DNA of 64,000 bases from Burkholderiaceae bacterium (GTDB lineage: Bacteria; Pseudomonadota; Gammaproteobacteria; Burkholderiales; Burkholderiaceae_D): NCBI GenBank assembly GCA_031291325.1, contig JARLJG010000059.1:1-64000 (forward strand), in the 5' to 3' direction. Made by a program: the position numbers and the translations under genes. Below, piece after piece: positions 33,813-42,188 of the stretch. Numbering within the stretch: position 1 is the first letter of the stretch; each line of letters starts with the position of its first letter. The notes beneath the pieces are model-generated. The model ran no database searches, was not told where the DNA came from, and saw nothing but the letters and a program-made list of their open reading frames with translations.

Positions 33813-34123
33813 TCTGTCATTGAACTCATGGCAAGCTGAAGTCCTTTGCAACCCACGCAAATTGCGCCGCAATTTTTCAATCCGGGATCGACGTTATTGT
33901 TTTTCTAGAAATTATAGTCTATCGGCGGAAAATGGGTTTGCAATTTAAGCCGAAACTGTGCCGCGCAGCCGGCGTCGATATGCAGGCGTGCCATTTTGCG
34001 AAAGCAAAACAGAGAACTGCGGAAGACTCACGGAATAGCGTTGAACAATGCGAGAAAACGGTGCTTGGAATTATTGCGCTCGATTTCACACATTTTACTT
34101 TAAAATCAATGACTTAAAGTTAA

Positions 34124-34208
34124 TGGTGCCCGGGGCCGGACTCGAACCGGCACGCCTTGCGGCGGGGGATTTTGAGTCCCCTACGTCTACCAATTTCATC
34201 ACCCGGGC
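34124..34208 (-). tRNA. tRNA-Leu (anticodon CAA)
   Basis: Read on the minus strand it starts GCCCGGG and ends CCCGGGC-A-CCA, so the acceptor pairs perfectly and CCA is encoded. The anticodon stem GGGGA/TCCCC encloses CTCAAAA, giving CAA. A long variable arm (CGCCGCAAGGCGT region) and GGTTCGAGTCC in the T-loop confirm a class II leucine tRNA. The length is 85 bases. It lies between the GGDEF-EAL gene and the tandem array. Confidence 0.96.
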
Positions 34209-34227
34209 AGGTGAACTACCTGAAAAT

Positions 34228-34323
34228 CGCTACTTGAACCGCTACTTGAACCGCTACTTGAACCGCTACTTGAACCGCTACTTGAACCGCTACTTGAACC
34301 GCTACTTGAACCGCTACTTGAAC
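34228..34323. repeat. Tandem array, eight copies of a 12-bp unit
   Basis: CGCTACTTGAAC is repeated eight times without a mismatch (96 bp). The array begins 20 bases upstream of the mature 5' end of the minus-strand tRNA-Leu, in what should be its promoter region. A partial unit (ATTACTTGA) follows the last copy. There are no spacers, so it is not CRISPR. Confidence 0.95.
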
Positions 34324-34440
34324 ATTACTTGATCGACTCAATCAGCTGAGTCAGTTTTTTGCCGAAATAATGTTGACGGCGAAAACGAATATTATGACCG
34401 ATTCATGGTCTTCGCGCAATAGGGAGCTGGTCGAATTTTT
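34324..34440. repeat. Diverged repeat B with terminator-like hairpin
   Basis: Counterpart of 31206-31335: GACTC-AATCAGCT-GAGTC with TTTTTT, then ACGAATATTATGACCGA and TAGGGAGCTGGTCGAA. The two copies bracket the GGDEF-EAL gene, tRNA-Leu and the tandem array. The following 60 bases up to the next terminator hold nothing recognisable. Confidence 0.55.
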
Positions 34441-34503
34441 GCGTTACAAAGAATGCAGTGTGCTAATCGCCCCCGATTTCCTTGTTTTTTGCTTGCAACA
34501 ATG

Positions 34504-34545
34504 AAAAAGCCCGTTCTTTCCCGGCATAGCCGAAAGAGAACGGGC
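34504..34545 (-). terminator. Terminator of the phosphoesterase gene
   Basis: On the minus strand GCCCGTTCTCTTTC and GAAAGAACGGGC form a long stem with one bulge, followed by TTTTTCATT. It lies about 75 bases after the stop at 34620. Confidence 0.9.
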
Positions 34546-34619
34546 GTTGTTGCTGTCAGGCTTTCCGCGCTATCCCGGCCAATGTCGGGTCGGGGCGGGT
34601 TGCCTATCGGCGGCCTTGC

Positions 34620-36506
34620 TTACGACTTTGTGCCTGGTCGCGTCGTATTTTTGCAGTTCGTGCAGGCCTGCGGTTGACCAGTCGACGGGTCGAGGATCAA
34701 GGTCGACGAGCTTGGCGTGCCGCTCAGGTTGAGCATGTTGGTCAAGACGCCGGCGATGGCATCGTAGGAGCCGGTGATGCGTTGGCTCGACAACCAGTTG
34801 TCTTCGATGAAGCGGATGATCGAAGTCTGGTCGGTCAGCGTGTGGTCGACGTAATTTTGTTTGGCGTACGGCGAAATGATCAGGAACGGCAAACGTGGAC
34901 CATAGCCGCAACGACCCTGAGCGCCGGCCTTGCCGCTTGCGCTCAACAGGGCGGTGACGGTGCCTTGCAGCGAGCCGGAACCATTCGATTTGCAAGCGCC
35001 AGGGCCGTTCAAGGTGTCGGCGGTGCCGGCAGCGGTCAGGCCGTTGCTGGTGAACGCTGCACTGGCGGTGGTGTTGGACGAAGGATTCAGGATCGGGCTG
35101 GCTTGATGATCGTAGAAGCCGTCCGAATCGTCGTAGGCGATGACGACCATTGTGTTAGCCCAGCCGGGTTGCTGTTGCAGGAAGTTGACGACTTGGGTGA
35201 TGAACGCTTGTTCGTCGAGCGGATCCGAATAGCCTGCATGGCCGTCTTGATAGCCAGGGGCTTTCAAGAAGCTAACGGCAGGATAGTTGCCAGCCGATAC
35301 GGCGTCGAAGAAGTCGTGGATGTCGTATTGGTGATTGGCCGGGTCGAGCGTCTTGCCGTCGGCTTGATACGTATTGCCGATGGCCGAAGTCGCGCTGGGG
35401 CGGGCATGCGTCAGATTCTGCGTGCTGGCATAGTATTGGAACGGTTGATGATGCGGGATATAGTCGAGCTTGGTGGTGCCGGTAACAGCAGAAGTCGTGC
35501 TGCGTTTGCAGCCGGTGGTGCCGTTCGGATTGGTGATCGTCAAATCGAAACCACCCTGGAAGAAGCCCCAGCTCACGCCAGCCGCATTCAACAGGTCGCC
35601 GATATTTTTGCCGCTTAACTGCGCCGCATCGCGCGTCATGCAAGCGTCGTTCAACGGTTGGGCGTCGCCGGTCAGGGTGATGCCGCCGATGCCGTCGTTA
35701 GCCAGTTCGCCGTAGTAACCGCCGCCTGCGGCATAGTTGCCGGCTTCGGCAGCCGACAGGTTGGTGGCGATCACGCCGTTGGTTTGGCCGGAAATCAGGT
35801 TGACCGCGCCTGGAGCGGACGGGCCGAAAGTCGTGTTGTACGAGTTGTCGTTCATCGCGTAGTGCTGCGCATAGTTCCACAACGCGGTCACGGTATTGCC
35901 GTCGTAGTAGCCCATGGTCAGGCCAGCGGTGTTGAGCGGCGGCGTCAGCGATTGCGGAGCGGCCGAGTCGCCATTGCCCAGCGTGGCGGGGAACAGATCC
36001 ATCGCGCCGCCGTTGAACGCGGTTTGTTCGGCTTGGTAATCGTGGTCCTGGTCGGCGATGGCGCTTTGCGAGCGGTCGAGACGGAACGGGTTGATTGCAT
36101 TGGCGCCGTTGCCGGTATTGGTCGATGTCGGGTTGGCGGTCAACAGATTGACGCCGGAAAGGGCAGCGAAGCTCTTCGTGACGTCGAGCGGTGTCGACAG
36201 ATTGTTAACCGTTGGTGTGCCCGATGCGGCCTTGAATGCCGGTTCGCCCGCCGGGTTGGAAGCCGTCGGATAGGTGCCGAAATAGTGGTCGAAGGAAACG
36301 TTTTCCTGGAAAATCACGACCACGTGTTGAATCGGCGTAGCGGCCTTCGCTGCGGCTAAGGTAGTAGTAGTGGTTGATGTCGTGGTGGTGCTGGTTGCCG
36401 TCGACGAATTATCGGAGCCGCAACCGCCCAGCAGCGCGGCTGAAATCGCCAGCGCCAGAGCGGGCTTGAGAAAGCGCTTCCCCGCAGAAGTTGAGTGCAA
36501 ATTCAT
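34620..36506 (-). CDS. Phospholipase C/acid-phosphatase-family lipoprotein
   Basis: A 628-residue protein of the phosphoesterase family (PF04185). Its N-terminus ends in the lipobox LLGGC (Cys29), so it is probably a lipoprotein, followed by a Ser/Thr-rich linker (about residues 31-50). Catalytic and metal motifs are HVVVIFQENVSFDHYFGTYP near residue 60 and VVIAYDDSDGFYDHQASP near 455. The family hydrolyses phosphate esters such as phosphatidylcholine. The substrate here is unknown. It is divergent from the cytochrome c peroxidase gene, a pairing that suggests co-regulation. Confidence 0.9.
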   Translation of the reverse strand: MNLHSTSAGKRFLKPALALAISAALLGGCGSDNSSTATSTTTTSTTTTTLAAAKAATPIQHVVVIFQENVSFDHYFGTYPTASNPAGEPAFKAASGTPTVNNLSTPLDVTKSFAALSGVNLLTANPTSTNTGNGANAINPFRLDRSQSAIADQDHDYQAEQTAFNGGAMDLFPATLGNGDSAAPQSLTPPLNTAGLTMGYYDGNTVTALWNYAQHYAMNDNSYNTTFGPSAPGAVNLISGQTNGVIATNLSAAEAGNYAAGGGYYGELANDGIGGITLTGDAQPLNDACMTRDAAQLSGKNIGDLLNAAGVSWGFFQGGFDLTITNPNGTTGCKRSTTSAVTGTTKLDYIPHHQPFQYYASTQNLTHARPSATSAIGNTYQADGKTLDPANHQYDIHDFFDAVSAGNYPAVSFLKAPGYQDGHAGYSDPLDEQAFITQVVNFLQQQPGWANTMVVIAYDDSDGFYDHQASPILNPSSNTTASAAFTSNGLTAAGTADTLNGPGACKSNGSGSLQGTVTALLSASGKAGAQGRCGYGPRLPFLIISPYAKQNYVDHTLTDQTSIIRFIEDNWLSSQRITGSYDAIAGVLTNMLNLSGTPSSSTLILDPSTGQPQACTNCKNTTRPGTKS

Positions 36507-36906
36507 TTGTTCCCCTAATGGTGATGAGTAATTGGTTCGGATTGCGTTCGACCAGAATCCAGAGTTGATGCGGTAATGCTGTGATGCGTTGACAGATAGT
36601 CTTATCCGTTATTCCCGTGCTGCTGGTATTTCATGTTGTTCTAATCGATACTCGACGGCGATGAGACAAATTGCGCCGATGCAGCAACGCGCGGATCTGG
36701 ATTGTAAGATCGGTGTGTTACAGGATCATGACGAAAGGATGGGGTGTCTCCGAACGCGCGTCAGTGTCAGCTGAAAGTCCTGTTTCATCGAACTGACATA
36801 TTTGCGCATTACACTTAGCAGTTTTGATCGCGGCATCGATGCGGGTTCATGCGGCTCGACAAGGCCGGAGCGCAATACGATCGCATCTCACATTCGTTGG
36901 ACTTTT
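36507..36906. other. Divergent intergenic region
   Basis: 400 bp between two oppositely transcribed envelope-protein genes, so both promoters must lie here. I saw no confident -10/-35 pair and no clear operator. Short ORFs were not supported. Confidence 0.5.
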
Positions 36907-38358
36907 ATGAAAATCCGGTTTCGATTCTCCCGCTGCGCCGCATCCGCAAGGCGTTTTGGCGGCGCGCCGCTTGCGCTCGCACTATCTGCATTTCTATTGG
37001 GAGCCTGCAATCCTGCGGACAAAAGCGGCGCGCCTGCCACTGCACCCGCGGTAGCGACAGCCCCAGCTGCAGCCAAGCCGGCCCTGTCGCCCGCAGCGCA
37101 AGCCGCATTGCAGCGCTTGAACGCGCCGGTGGTGCCGTTGAGCGCGGTGGCGGAGCTGGGGAAGAAGATATTTTTCGACGCCTCCTTGTCGACTTCCGGC
37201 AAGCTTTCCTGCGCGTCTTGCCATAGCCCGGAAAACGCCCATGCGCCCGCCAATGATTTGGCCGTGCAACTGGGCGGCTTGAGCATGCAGCAGCAGGGCG
37301 GGCGCGCGGTGCCTTCGCTGCGTTACCACGATCACGCGCCGGCGTTTTCAATCGGCGCAGACACGACAGTCGATGAAGACGATAAAATTGCGGCAGCAGC
37401 GGCAGCGCAAGCGCAGGACAAGGCGGCGCACGCTGCGCCGGTAGCCAAGGCGACTTTGTCGGCCGACGCCGCGACGCAAAAGCTGGTGCCGCAAGGCGGC
37501 TTCGACTGGGACGGCCGCGCCCTGAATCTTACCGACCAGGCCGGAGGGCCGCTGCTTGCTCCAAACGAAATGGCAAACAAGGATGTGAGCCAGCTTTTGG
37601 CCAAGCTCAAGGCGGCGCCGTACGCGTCGGAGATGCAGCTTTTGTTCGGCCCCGGCGTATTTACGTCGCCCAACCTGGCGCTGGGCGAGGCATACTTTGC
37701 GCTCGCGCAATACCAGAAAGAGGATCGCAGTTTCCATCCATATGACAGTAAATACGACTATTACCTGGCCGGAAAAGCGCAACTGAGCGAACAGGAAATG
37801 CGCGGCTTCGACTTGTTCAAGGATCCGAAAAAAGGCAATTGCGCGACCTGCCATATCGAAAAGCCCTCGCGCGATGGATTGCGGCCCCCAGCCTTTACCG
37901 ACTACGAGTACGAAGCGCTGGCCGCGCCGCGCAACAAGGCGATCGCAGCCAATCGCGACGCCAAATACGTCGATCTGGGCATGTGCGGCCCGTGGCGCAA
38001 GGATGTCGCCAAGAAGGTCAATTTTTGCGGCTATTTCAAAACCCCGAGTTTGCGCAACGTCGCCACGCGCAAGGTGCTTTTCCACAACGGCGTGTTCCAC
38101 TCGCTCGACGAGGTCTTGCATTTCTACGTGGAACGTGAAACCAGGCCGGAGAAATGGTATCCGCACGCCAAGGACGGCAAGGTCGACAAGTACGACGATT
38201 TGCCGGCAATCTATCGCGCCAATGTCGACACGGTCGATGCGCCGTTCGACCGCAAGCCGGGCGATGCCCCGGCTTTGACCGACGACGAAATCAAGGATGT
38301 GATTGCGTTCCTGCAAACGCTCAACGACGGCTATCAGGCGGGCGAGAAGGCCAAATAA
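36907..38358 (+). CDS. Di-haem cytochrome c peroxidase-family lipoprotein
   Basis: A 483-residue protein. It has a signal with lipobox LLGAC (Cys34), an Ala/Pro-rich linker, and then the bacterial cytochrome c peroxidase fold with two haem sites, CASCH and CATCH. GKKIFFDASLSTSGKLSCASCHSPE is the usual haem-1 segment. An Ala-rich insertion is present at about residues 160-195. It may reduce peroxide or, like MauG relatives, oxidise a partner. The ATG at 36907 is chosen because the signal peptide begins there; the frame is open to 36802. Confidence 0.9.
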   Translation: MKIRFRFSRCAASARRFGGAPLALALSAFLLGACNPADKSGAPATAPAVATAPAAAKPALSPAAQAALQRLNAPVVPLSAVAELGKKIFFDASLSTSGKLSCASCHSPENAHAPANDLAVQLGGLSMQQQGGRAVPSLRYHDHAPAFSIGADTTVDEDDKIAAAAAAQAQDKAAHAAPVAKATLSADAATQKLVPQGGFDWDGRALNLTDQAGGPLLAPNEMANKDVSQLLAKLKAAPYASEMQLLFGPGVFTSPNLALGEAYFALAQYQKEDRSFHPYDSKYDYYLAGKAQLSEQEMRGFDLFKDPKKGNCATCHIEKPSRDGLRPPAFTDYEYEALAAPRNKAIAANRDAKYVDLGMCGPWRKDVAKKVNFCGYFKTPSLRNVATRKVLFHNGVFHSLDEVLHFYVERETRPEKWYPHAKDGKVDKYDDLPAIYRANVDTVDAPFDRKPGDAPALTDDEIKDVIAFLQTLNDGYQAGEKAK

Positions 38359-38394
38359 GTTTGGCGCAAGATCGGTTCGACTTGGTCGGGCCGG

Positions 38395-40107
38395 TCAGCG
38401 AACCCGCTTGAACAGGCGGAAATGCTCGTCGCGGTCGTTCGGGCGGCGGCCTTCCCAAATCAACTGCCATTGATCCTCGGCATTGCTGACACGTTTGGCC
38501 GCCTCCTTGTTGCGGCCATTTTCCTGCAATAGCAGGTATTGGCAGTTGGACGCGGCAAATTGGGAAAAATTGATGTGGCCGAAGTAGGCAAACGACGCCA
38601 ATTGGTCGGCGCCGGCGTCGGAATCCACGCAAGGCCGATCCGCCGGCAGTTTTTGCGCGATCTCGGCTGCGACGTTGGCATAACTCTTCGCATAATTGAG
38701 GGCTGGCAGCCACAGCGTCATGAGCAGCAGCCAGCACAAAATGCCGCCGCCGCTCGATAGCACTACCGCGCGCCACAATACCGACGGGCGGCGCGAAATG
38801 CGCCAGTGCACCAGGAAAATCCAGCCCACAGTCGCACTGAGCGCGATCGCGAAAGCGAACGGGCGGAATTCCGGTTTAAATCCGGGCAAAAGTTTGAGCA
38901 CTTTTTGCGCCGGTAGCGGCCAGCCGGTTTGCAATGAAATCCAGTACATCCAGATGCCGAAAGCCAGCATCGTCAGGGTCATCACGGAGAACCAATCGAC
39001 CGCATTGATCGCGCCGCGCTTCATGGTCGGCAGGCCGAATGCCGCCAACGCCGCCAGCGGCGGCAACAGCGGCATCAAGATGCCGAATTCGGAATTGGGA
39101 TTGACCAGGCACAGGACGATCAGCACGTTGAAGAAGGTCAGCGGCAACGCAATGTGCAAGGCTTTGTATTGCTTGCGCCACGCATAGACCGCCCATCCGG
39201 CGAACGGCCACGCCGGCCAGGCGAACCAGATACCATACTTCAACAGGTATTTGATCGATTCCCAAGTTGGCCAATCGATTTGATCGATATTCCAGCTCAA
39301 CCATGCCTGCAGCGGCGAACTGTCGAACGGCTGAACCAGATAAAGCGCGGCCAGCCATGCGCATGCCACGGCCAACGCGGCCGGCAAGCTCAACAATAGC
39401 AAGCGCGGCAGCCTGGATTTGGCGCTGATTGCCGCTAACCCGATCAGGCTGGCCAACAGCGCAGCCGGCACGACCCAGCCGCGCGCCAATACCAACAGCC
39501 CGAGCGCGAGCCCGAGCTTGAGCGCCGCTTTCCTCGATGAAGAATCGAACAGGCGGGCAGCGGCGTACATTGCGTAGGCGACCAGCGAGACTTGCAGCGC
39601 CTTCGGGCTGGCGGCATGAACCGAATAAAACAGGCCCAGGCAACCGAGATAAATCAATAATGCGCCATCGGCCAGCGTGCGTCCGTAATCCTTGGGCTCG
39701 GGCTGGCCGCCGAAGGCCAGCCTCAAAGGTTGCGCCTCGCTGCGCCGCCCGAGCAGGTAAGTAGTGTGCCAGACCGACAGCGAGCCGATTGCGAAGAAGC
39801 CGATGCTGGCGATGCGCGCCGCCAGCGGGTCGCCGATCAGCCAGCCGAACAGGCGGATGCAAATCGCGCCCAGCCAGAATGCCAGCGGCCCCTCTTCCGG
39901 CATGGACAGATTGCTGATATGCGGCCACAGCCAGTCGTTCAACTGGCCATGCGCCATCGTCCATTCGATGCCGAAGCTGGCGGCGTCCAGGTTTTTCCAC
40001 GGATCGCGGGCAATCAAGCCCGGCAAGATGTACAACAGGCACAGCGCAATCAATCCCCAGCGCGGCAAAGCAATGGTCGCGGACGCGGGGAGGCGGACTG
40101 GCTTCAT
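38395..40107 (-). CDS. PMT/GT39-type membrane glycosyltransferase
   Basis: A 570-residue protein with about 11-12 hydrophobic segments. The first periplasmic loop has ARDPWKNLDAASFGIEWTMA, where the D/E pair is typical of the GT-C superfamily (PMT, ArnT) that uses lipid-linked sugars. ArnT-like lipid A modification is one option, but the motif is diverged and no arn genes are near, so the acceptor is unknown. It converges with the peroxidase gene. Confidence 0.75.
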   Translation of the reverse strand: MKPVRLPASATIALPRWGLIALCLLYILPGLIARDPWKNLDAASFGIEWTMAHGQLNDWLWPHISNLSMPEEGPLAFWLGAICIRLFGWLIGDPLAARIASIGFFAIGSLSVWHTTYLLGRRSEAQPLRLAFGGQPEPKDYGRTLADGALLIYLGCLGLFYSVHAASPKALQVSLVAYAMYAAARLFDSSSRKAALKLGLALGLLVLARGWVVPAALLASLIGLAAISAKSRLPRLLLLSLPAALAVACAWLAALYLVQPFDSSPLQAWLSWNIDQIDWPTWESIKYLLKYGIWFAWPAWPFAGWAVYAWRKQYKALHIALPLTFFNVLIVLCLVNPNSEFGILMPLLPPLAALAAFGLPTMKRGAINAVDWFSVMTLTMLAFGIWMYWISLQTGWPLPAQKVLKLLPGFKPEFRPFAFAIALSATVGWIFLVHWRISRRPSVLWRAVVLSSGGGILCWLLLMTLWLPALNYAKSYANVAAEIAQKLPADRPCVDSDAGADQLASFAYFGHINFSQFAASNCQYLLLQENGRNKEAAKRVSNAEDQWQLIWEGRRPNDRDEHFRLFKRVR

Positions 40108-40180
40108 AGTGGGGGGAATTTATGGTTATTCGTTCCGGCGTTATTGTGCCGTAAAATCATGACGAAAAAGTACCGCGAAA

Positions 40181-40207
40181 TAAAAAAGGCAGCCTGAGCT
40201 GCCTTTT
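40181..40207 (-). terminator. Terminator of rpmE2
   Basis: AAAAGGCAGC-CTGA-GCTGCCTTTT is a perfect palindromic stem with A and T tracts on both sides, about 20 bases after the L31 stop. It can work in both directions. Confidence 0.88.
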
Positions 40208-40224
40208 CAAACGGTGCAGTAGAA

Positions 40225-40494
40225 TTATTCCGCTGCAACTTGCGTCTTGGAACCCACGGAGCCGAACTTCTGGCGGAATTTTTCCACGCGGCCGGCGGTG
40301 TCGACGATCTTGTGCTTGCCCGTGTAGAACGGATGCGATTCGGACGAAACTTCGATCTTCACCAGCGGATAGTCCTTGCCTTCGAAGTTGATCGTTTCGC
40401 GCGTTTGCACGGTCGAACGGGTGATGAATTTGAAATCGCAAGACAAATCGTGGAACACGACTTCGCGATAATTCGGGTGAATGCCTTCTTTCAT
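40225..40494 (-). CDS. rpmE2: 50S ribosomal protein L31 type B
   Basis: An 89-residue protein. [21 protein letters not shown] and [21 protein letters not shown] are typical of L31. It has a single Cys instead of the CxxC zinc site, which marks the zinc-independent type B, normally made when zinc is scarce. A start at 40590 would add 32 unrelated residues, so the ATG at 40494, with a GAGGAAAAC site before it, is used. No Zur box was recognised upstream. Confidence 0.95.
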   Translation of the reverse strand: MKEGIHPNYREVVFHDLSCDFKFITRSTVQTRETINFEGKDYPLVKIEVSSESHPFYTGKHKIVDTAGRVEKFRQKFGSVGSKTQVAAE

Positions 40495-40640
40495 GTTTTC
40501 CTCGGATGGTTGGGTAGCCAATCGCCACTTCGCGGGTCGTGCTGCTTCTTGACCTGATTGTCGATCACTTGCCTGGGGTGTAAAACTCAAGATTATATAA
40601 TGGAATCATGGGTTTGTGCCATTTTTTCGGCGAGGCGGTC

Positions 40641-40735
40641 AGGGTGATCGCGCTATTGGCAAGACCGCAATACTCCCTCTCCCGCTCGCGGGAGAGGGAA
40701 TATTCTTGCAATTCGATACGTAGCGCGATTGCCCT
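40641..40735. mobile_element. MITE-like element with AGGGCAATCGC ends, copy 2
   Basis: AGGGTGATCGCGCTA (40641-40655) and TAGCGCGATTGCCCT (40721-40735) are inverted repeats with two mismatches. The centre has the same CCCTCTCCCGC/GCGGGAGAGGG hairpin as 8669-8873, but only one hairpin, giving 95 bp. It is tucked against the 3' end of the zinc-ribbon gene. No target duplication was clear. Confidence 0.65.
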
Positions 40736-40743
40736 CGCGAGCG

Positions 40744-42090
40744 CTATTTCGATGGCACGGAAGAATCAGGTTGGGTTTGCTGACCTGTCGATTGAATTTG
40801 CTCGACGCGAGGCGTTGCCGCTTCAGCTTGTCCTTCCATATGGGGAGGGGAGTCTTTTGACGGCGAGAGAACCTGAACAAAGGGAGTGGCAGCGAAAAGC
40901 AGGGTTAAGAACGGCAAGACAAGGTTGTCGTAATCGGTATTCGCCATTCGCGGTTTCTTGGTTGCGCCCTTTGCGAATGCATCTCGCTCAACCGTAGACA
41001 TTTCGTTTTCAGATTTTGAAGCCGCTTGGCGGCGAGCAAGAAGCGATTTTCGAATTTCGAGCGAAAAGACGATGATTGAAGTTTTGCGTACCAGTCCATA
41101 CAGGCCAGCCGCTGCAACACAGACAAGTGGAACAGTCCAATCGGAATCGAATTTGAAGATGGCGAAAGCCGCCGAAATAAAAGTGGCTGTAAAAGGCACG
41201 AATCCCATCTGAATGGCGTTTTGGCGCTTTTGGTCTACCGGAAGCGGGTCGGCAACATGGCGCGAAACGTCGGCGCCGTGCGCCCAGAAATTGTATTGCT
41301 TCCCTTCAAATTCGTAGACGGCATGGCATACGGGGACATATAAAGGTGCCCCTTTCGTGTTGATATTTCCTTGCCAATGCCAATCCTTTTGGTGATTGCC
41401 CTGTGCGTAACGCCGGATGCTTTGATCGATGATGTTGTTAATTTGCGGCGTTGCGCGGTCTTTGTAGGCGGCAGACTCGGTTGCCCCGAATTCTTCCATC
41501 GGAATATCGGACGTATAGGAGGGGTCGAATGCAACACTGCCGGTAGCCGACCTCTTTTCCAAAAGATCGGCGACAGCCTGATTCGATCCAAGAAGGCGTT
41601 TCCCAGCATAGGCAATGACGGAAAAACTGCCTGTGTCGGCGCCATTGGCAGGATTCCAATCGGTCACGGTTCTGGACTTGCTGACAGGTACCCGTTGCGT
41701 CTGTCCATTCTGAGTCCGCGATTCGATTACTGTGTAATATTCTGTTCTGTCGTATCCAAACGAAGCCGTCCAATGGACATCGAATTCGCCAGGAAACGCA
41801 TAGGCTGGCGCATAGAAACGTTCTTTTCTGGTAAACGTCGCGCATTCAAGCAAGCTGTCGGGCGTGAGGTCTCCGCTAGCCAGGTACTCGTAGACGGCAT
41901 CCGTCAATGTAGTCAGTTCGACCGACAGCGGCACAATCGAAGATGGCGCGTTCCGAGGTGAGATCGTCTCTTCTTGATGAATTTCAGCGATGGTTCCGCA
42001 GAATTCGCATTTAAGCGCTTGATGCGTCGCCGAGTACGCAAGACGCGCACCGCATCCTGCGCATGTCAATTTAAGGGATTCATCCCCCAT
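40744..42090 (-). CDS. Zinc-ribbon membrane protein of unknown function
   Basis: About 448 residues from the ATG at 42090, which has AGGGAG five bases upstream. The N-terminus has a zinc ribbon (LTCAGCGARL...LKCEFCG, two CxxC). The middle is soluble, with YAPAYAFPGEFDVHWTASFGY, an SKSRTVTDW segment and VPVCHAVYEFEGKQYNFWAHG. Two or three membrane segments follow at about residues 300-345 and 405-425. Similar ribbon-plus-membrane layouts occur in uncharacterised proteins; I cannot assign a role. The upstream neighbour rho, 98 bases away, is probably a separate unit. Confidence 0.65.
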   Translation of the reverse strand: MGDESLKLTCAGCGARLAYSATHQALKCEFCGTIAEIHQEETISPRNAPSSIVPLSVELTTLTDAVYEYLASGDLTPDSLLECATFTRKERFYAPAYAFPGEFDVHWTASFGYDRTEYYTVIESRTQNGQTQRVPVSKSRTVTDWNPANGADTGSFSVIAYAGKRLLGSNQAVADLLEKRSATGSVAFDPSYTSDIPMEEFGATESAAYKDRATPQINNIIDQSIRRYAQGNHQKDWHWQGNINTKGAPLYVPVCHAVYEFEGKQYNFWAHGADVSRHVADPLPVDQKRQNAIQMGFVPFTATFISAAFAIFKFDSDWTVPLVCVAAAGLYGLVRKTSIIVFSLEIRKSLLARRQAASKSENEMSTVERDAFAKGATKKPRMANTDYDNLVLPFLTLLFAATPFVQVLSPSKDSPPHMEGQAEAATPRVEQIQSTGQQTQPDSSVPSK

Positions 42091-42188
42091 GCTTTCTCCC
42101 TCGGATGTCCTTAATCTGCCGGCCATCTGGCAATTGCGCAGATGGACAGCCAAATGATACGTCAGTGTGCCGGTGGATTATCGTCCCA

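Noticed and set aside
34228-34323. Possible CRISPR array
   Set aside because: Units are 12 bp and directly adjacent, with no spacers and no cas genes anywhere in the window.
34048-34332. Plus-strand open frame with a repeated RYLN tail
   Set aside because: It runs antisense through tRNA-Leu and then the 12-bp tandem array. The tRNA-derived stretch is a well-known translation artefact and the repeat is simply in frame.
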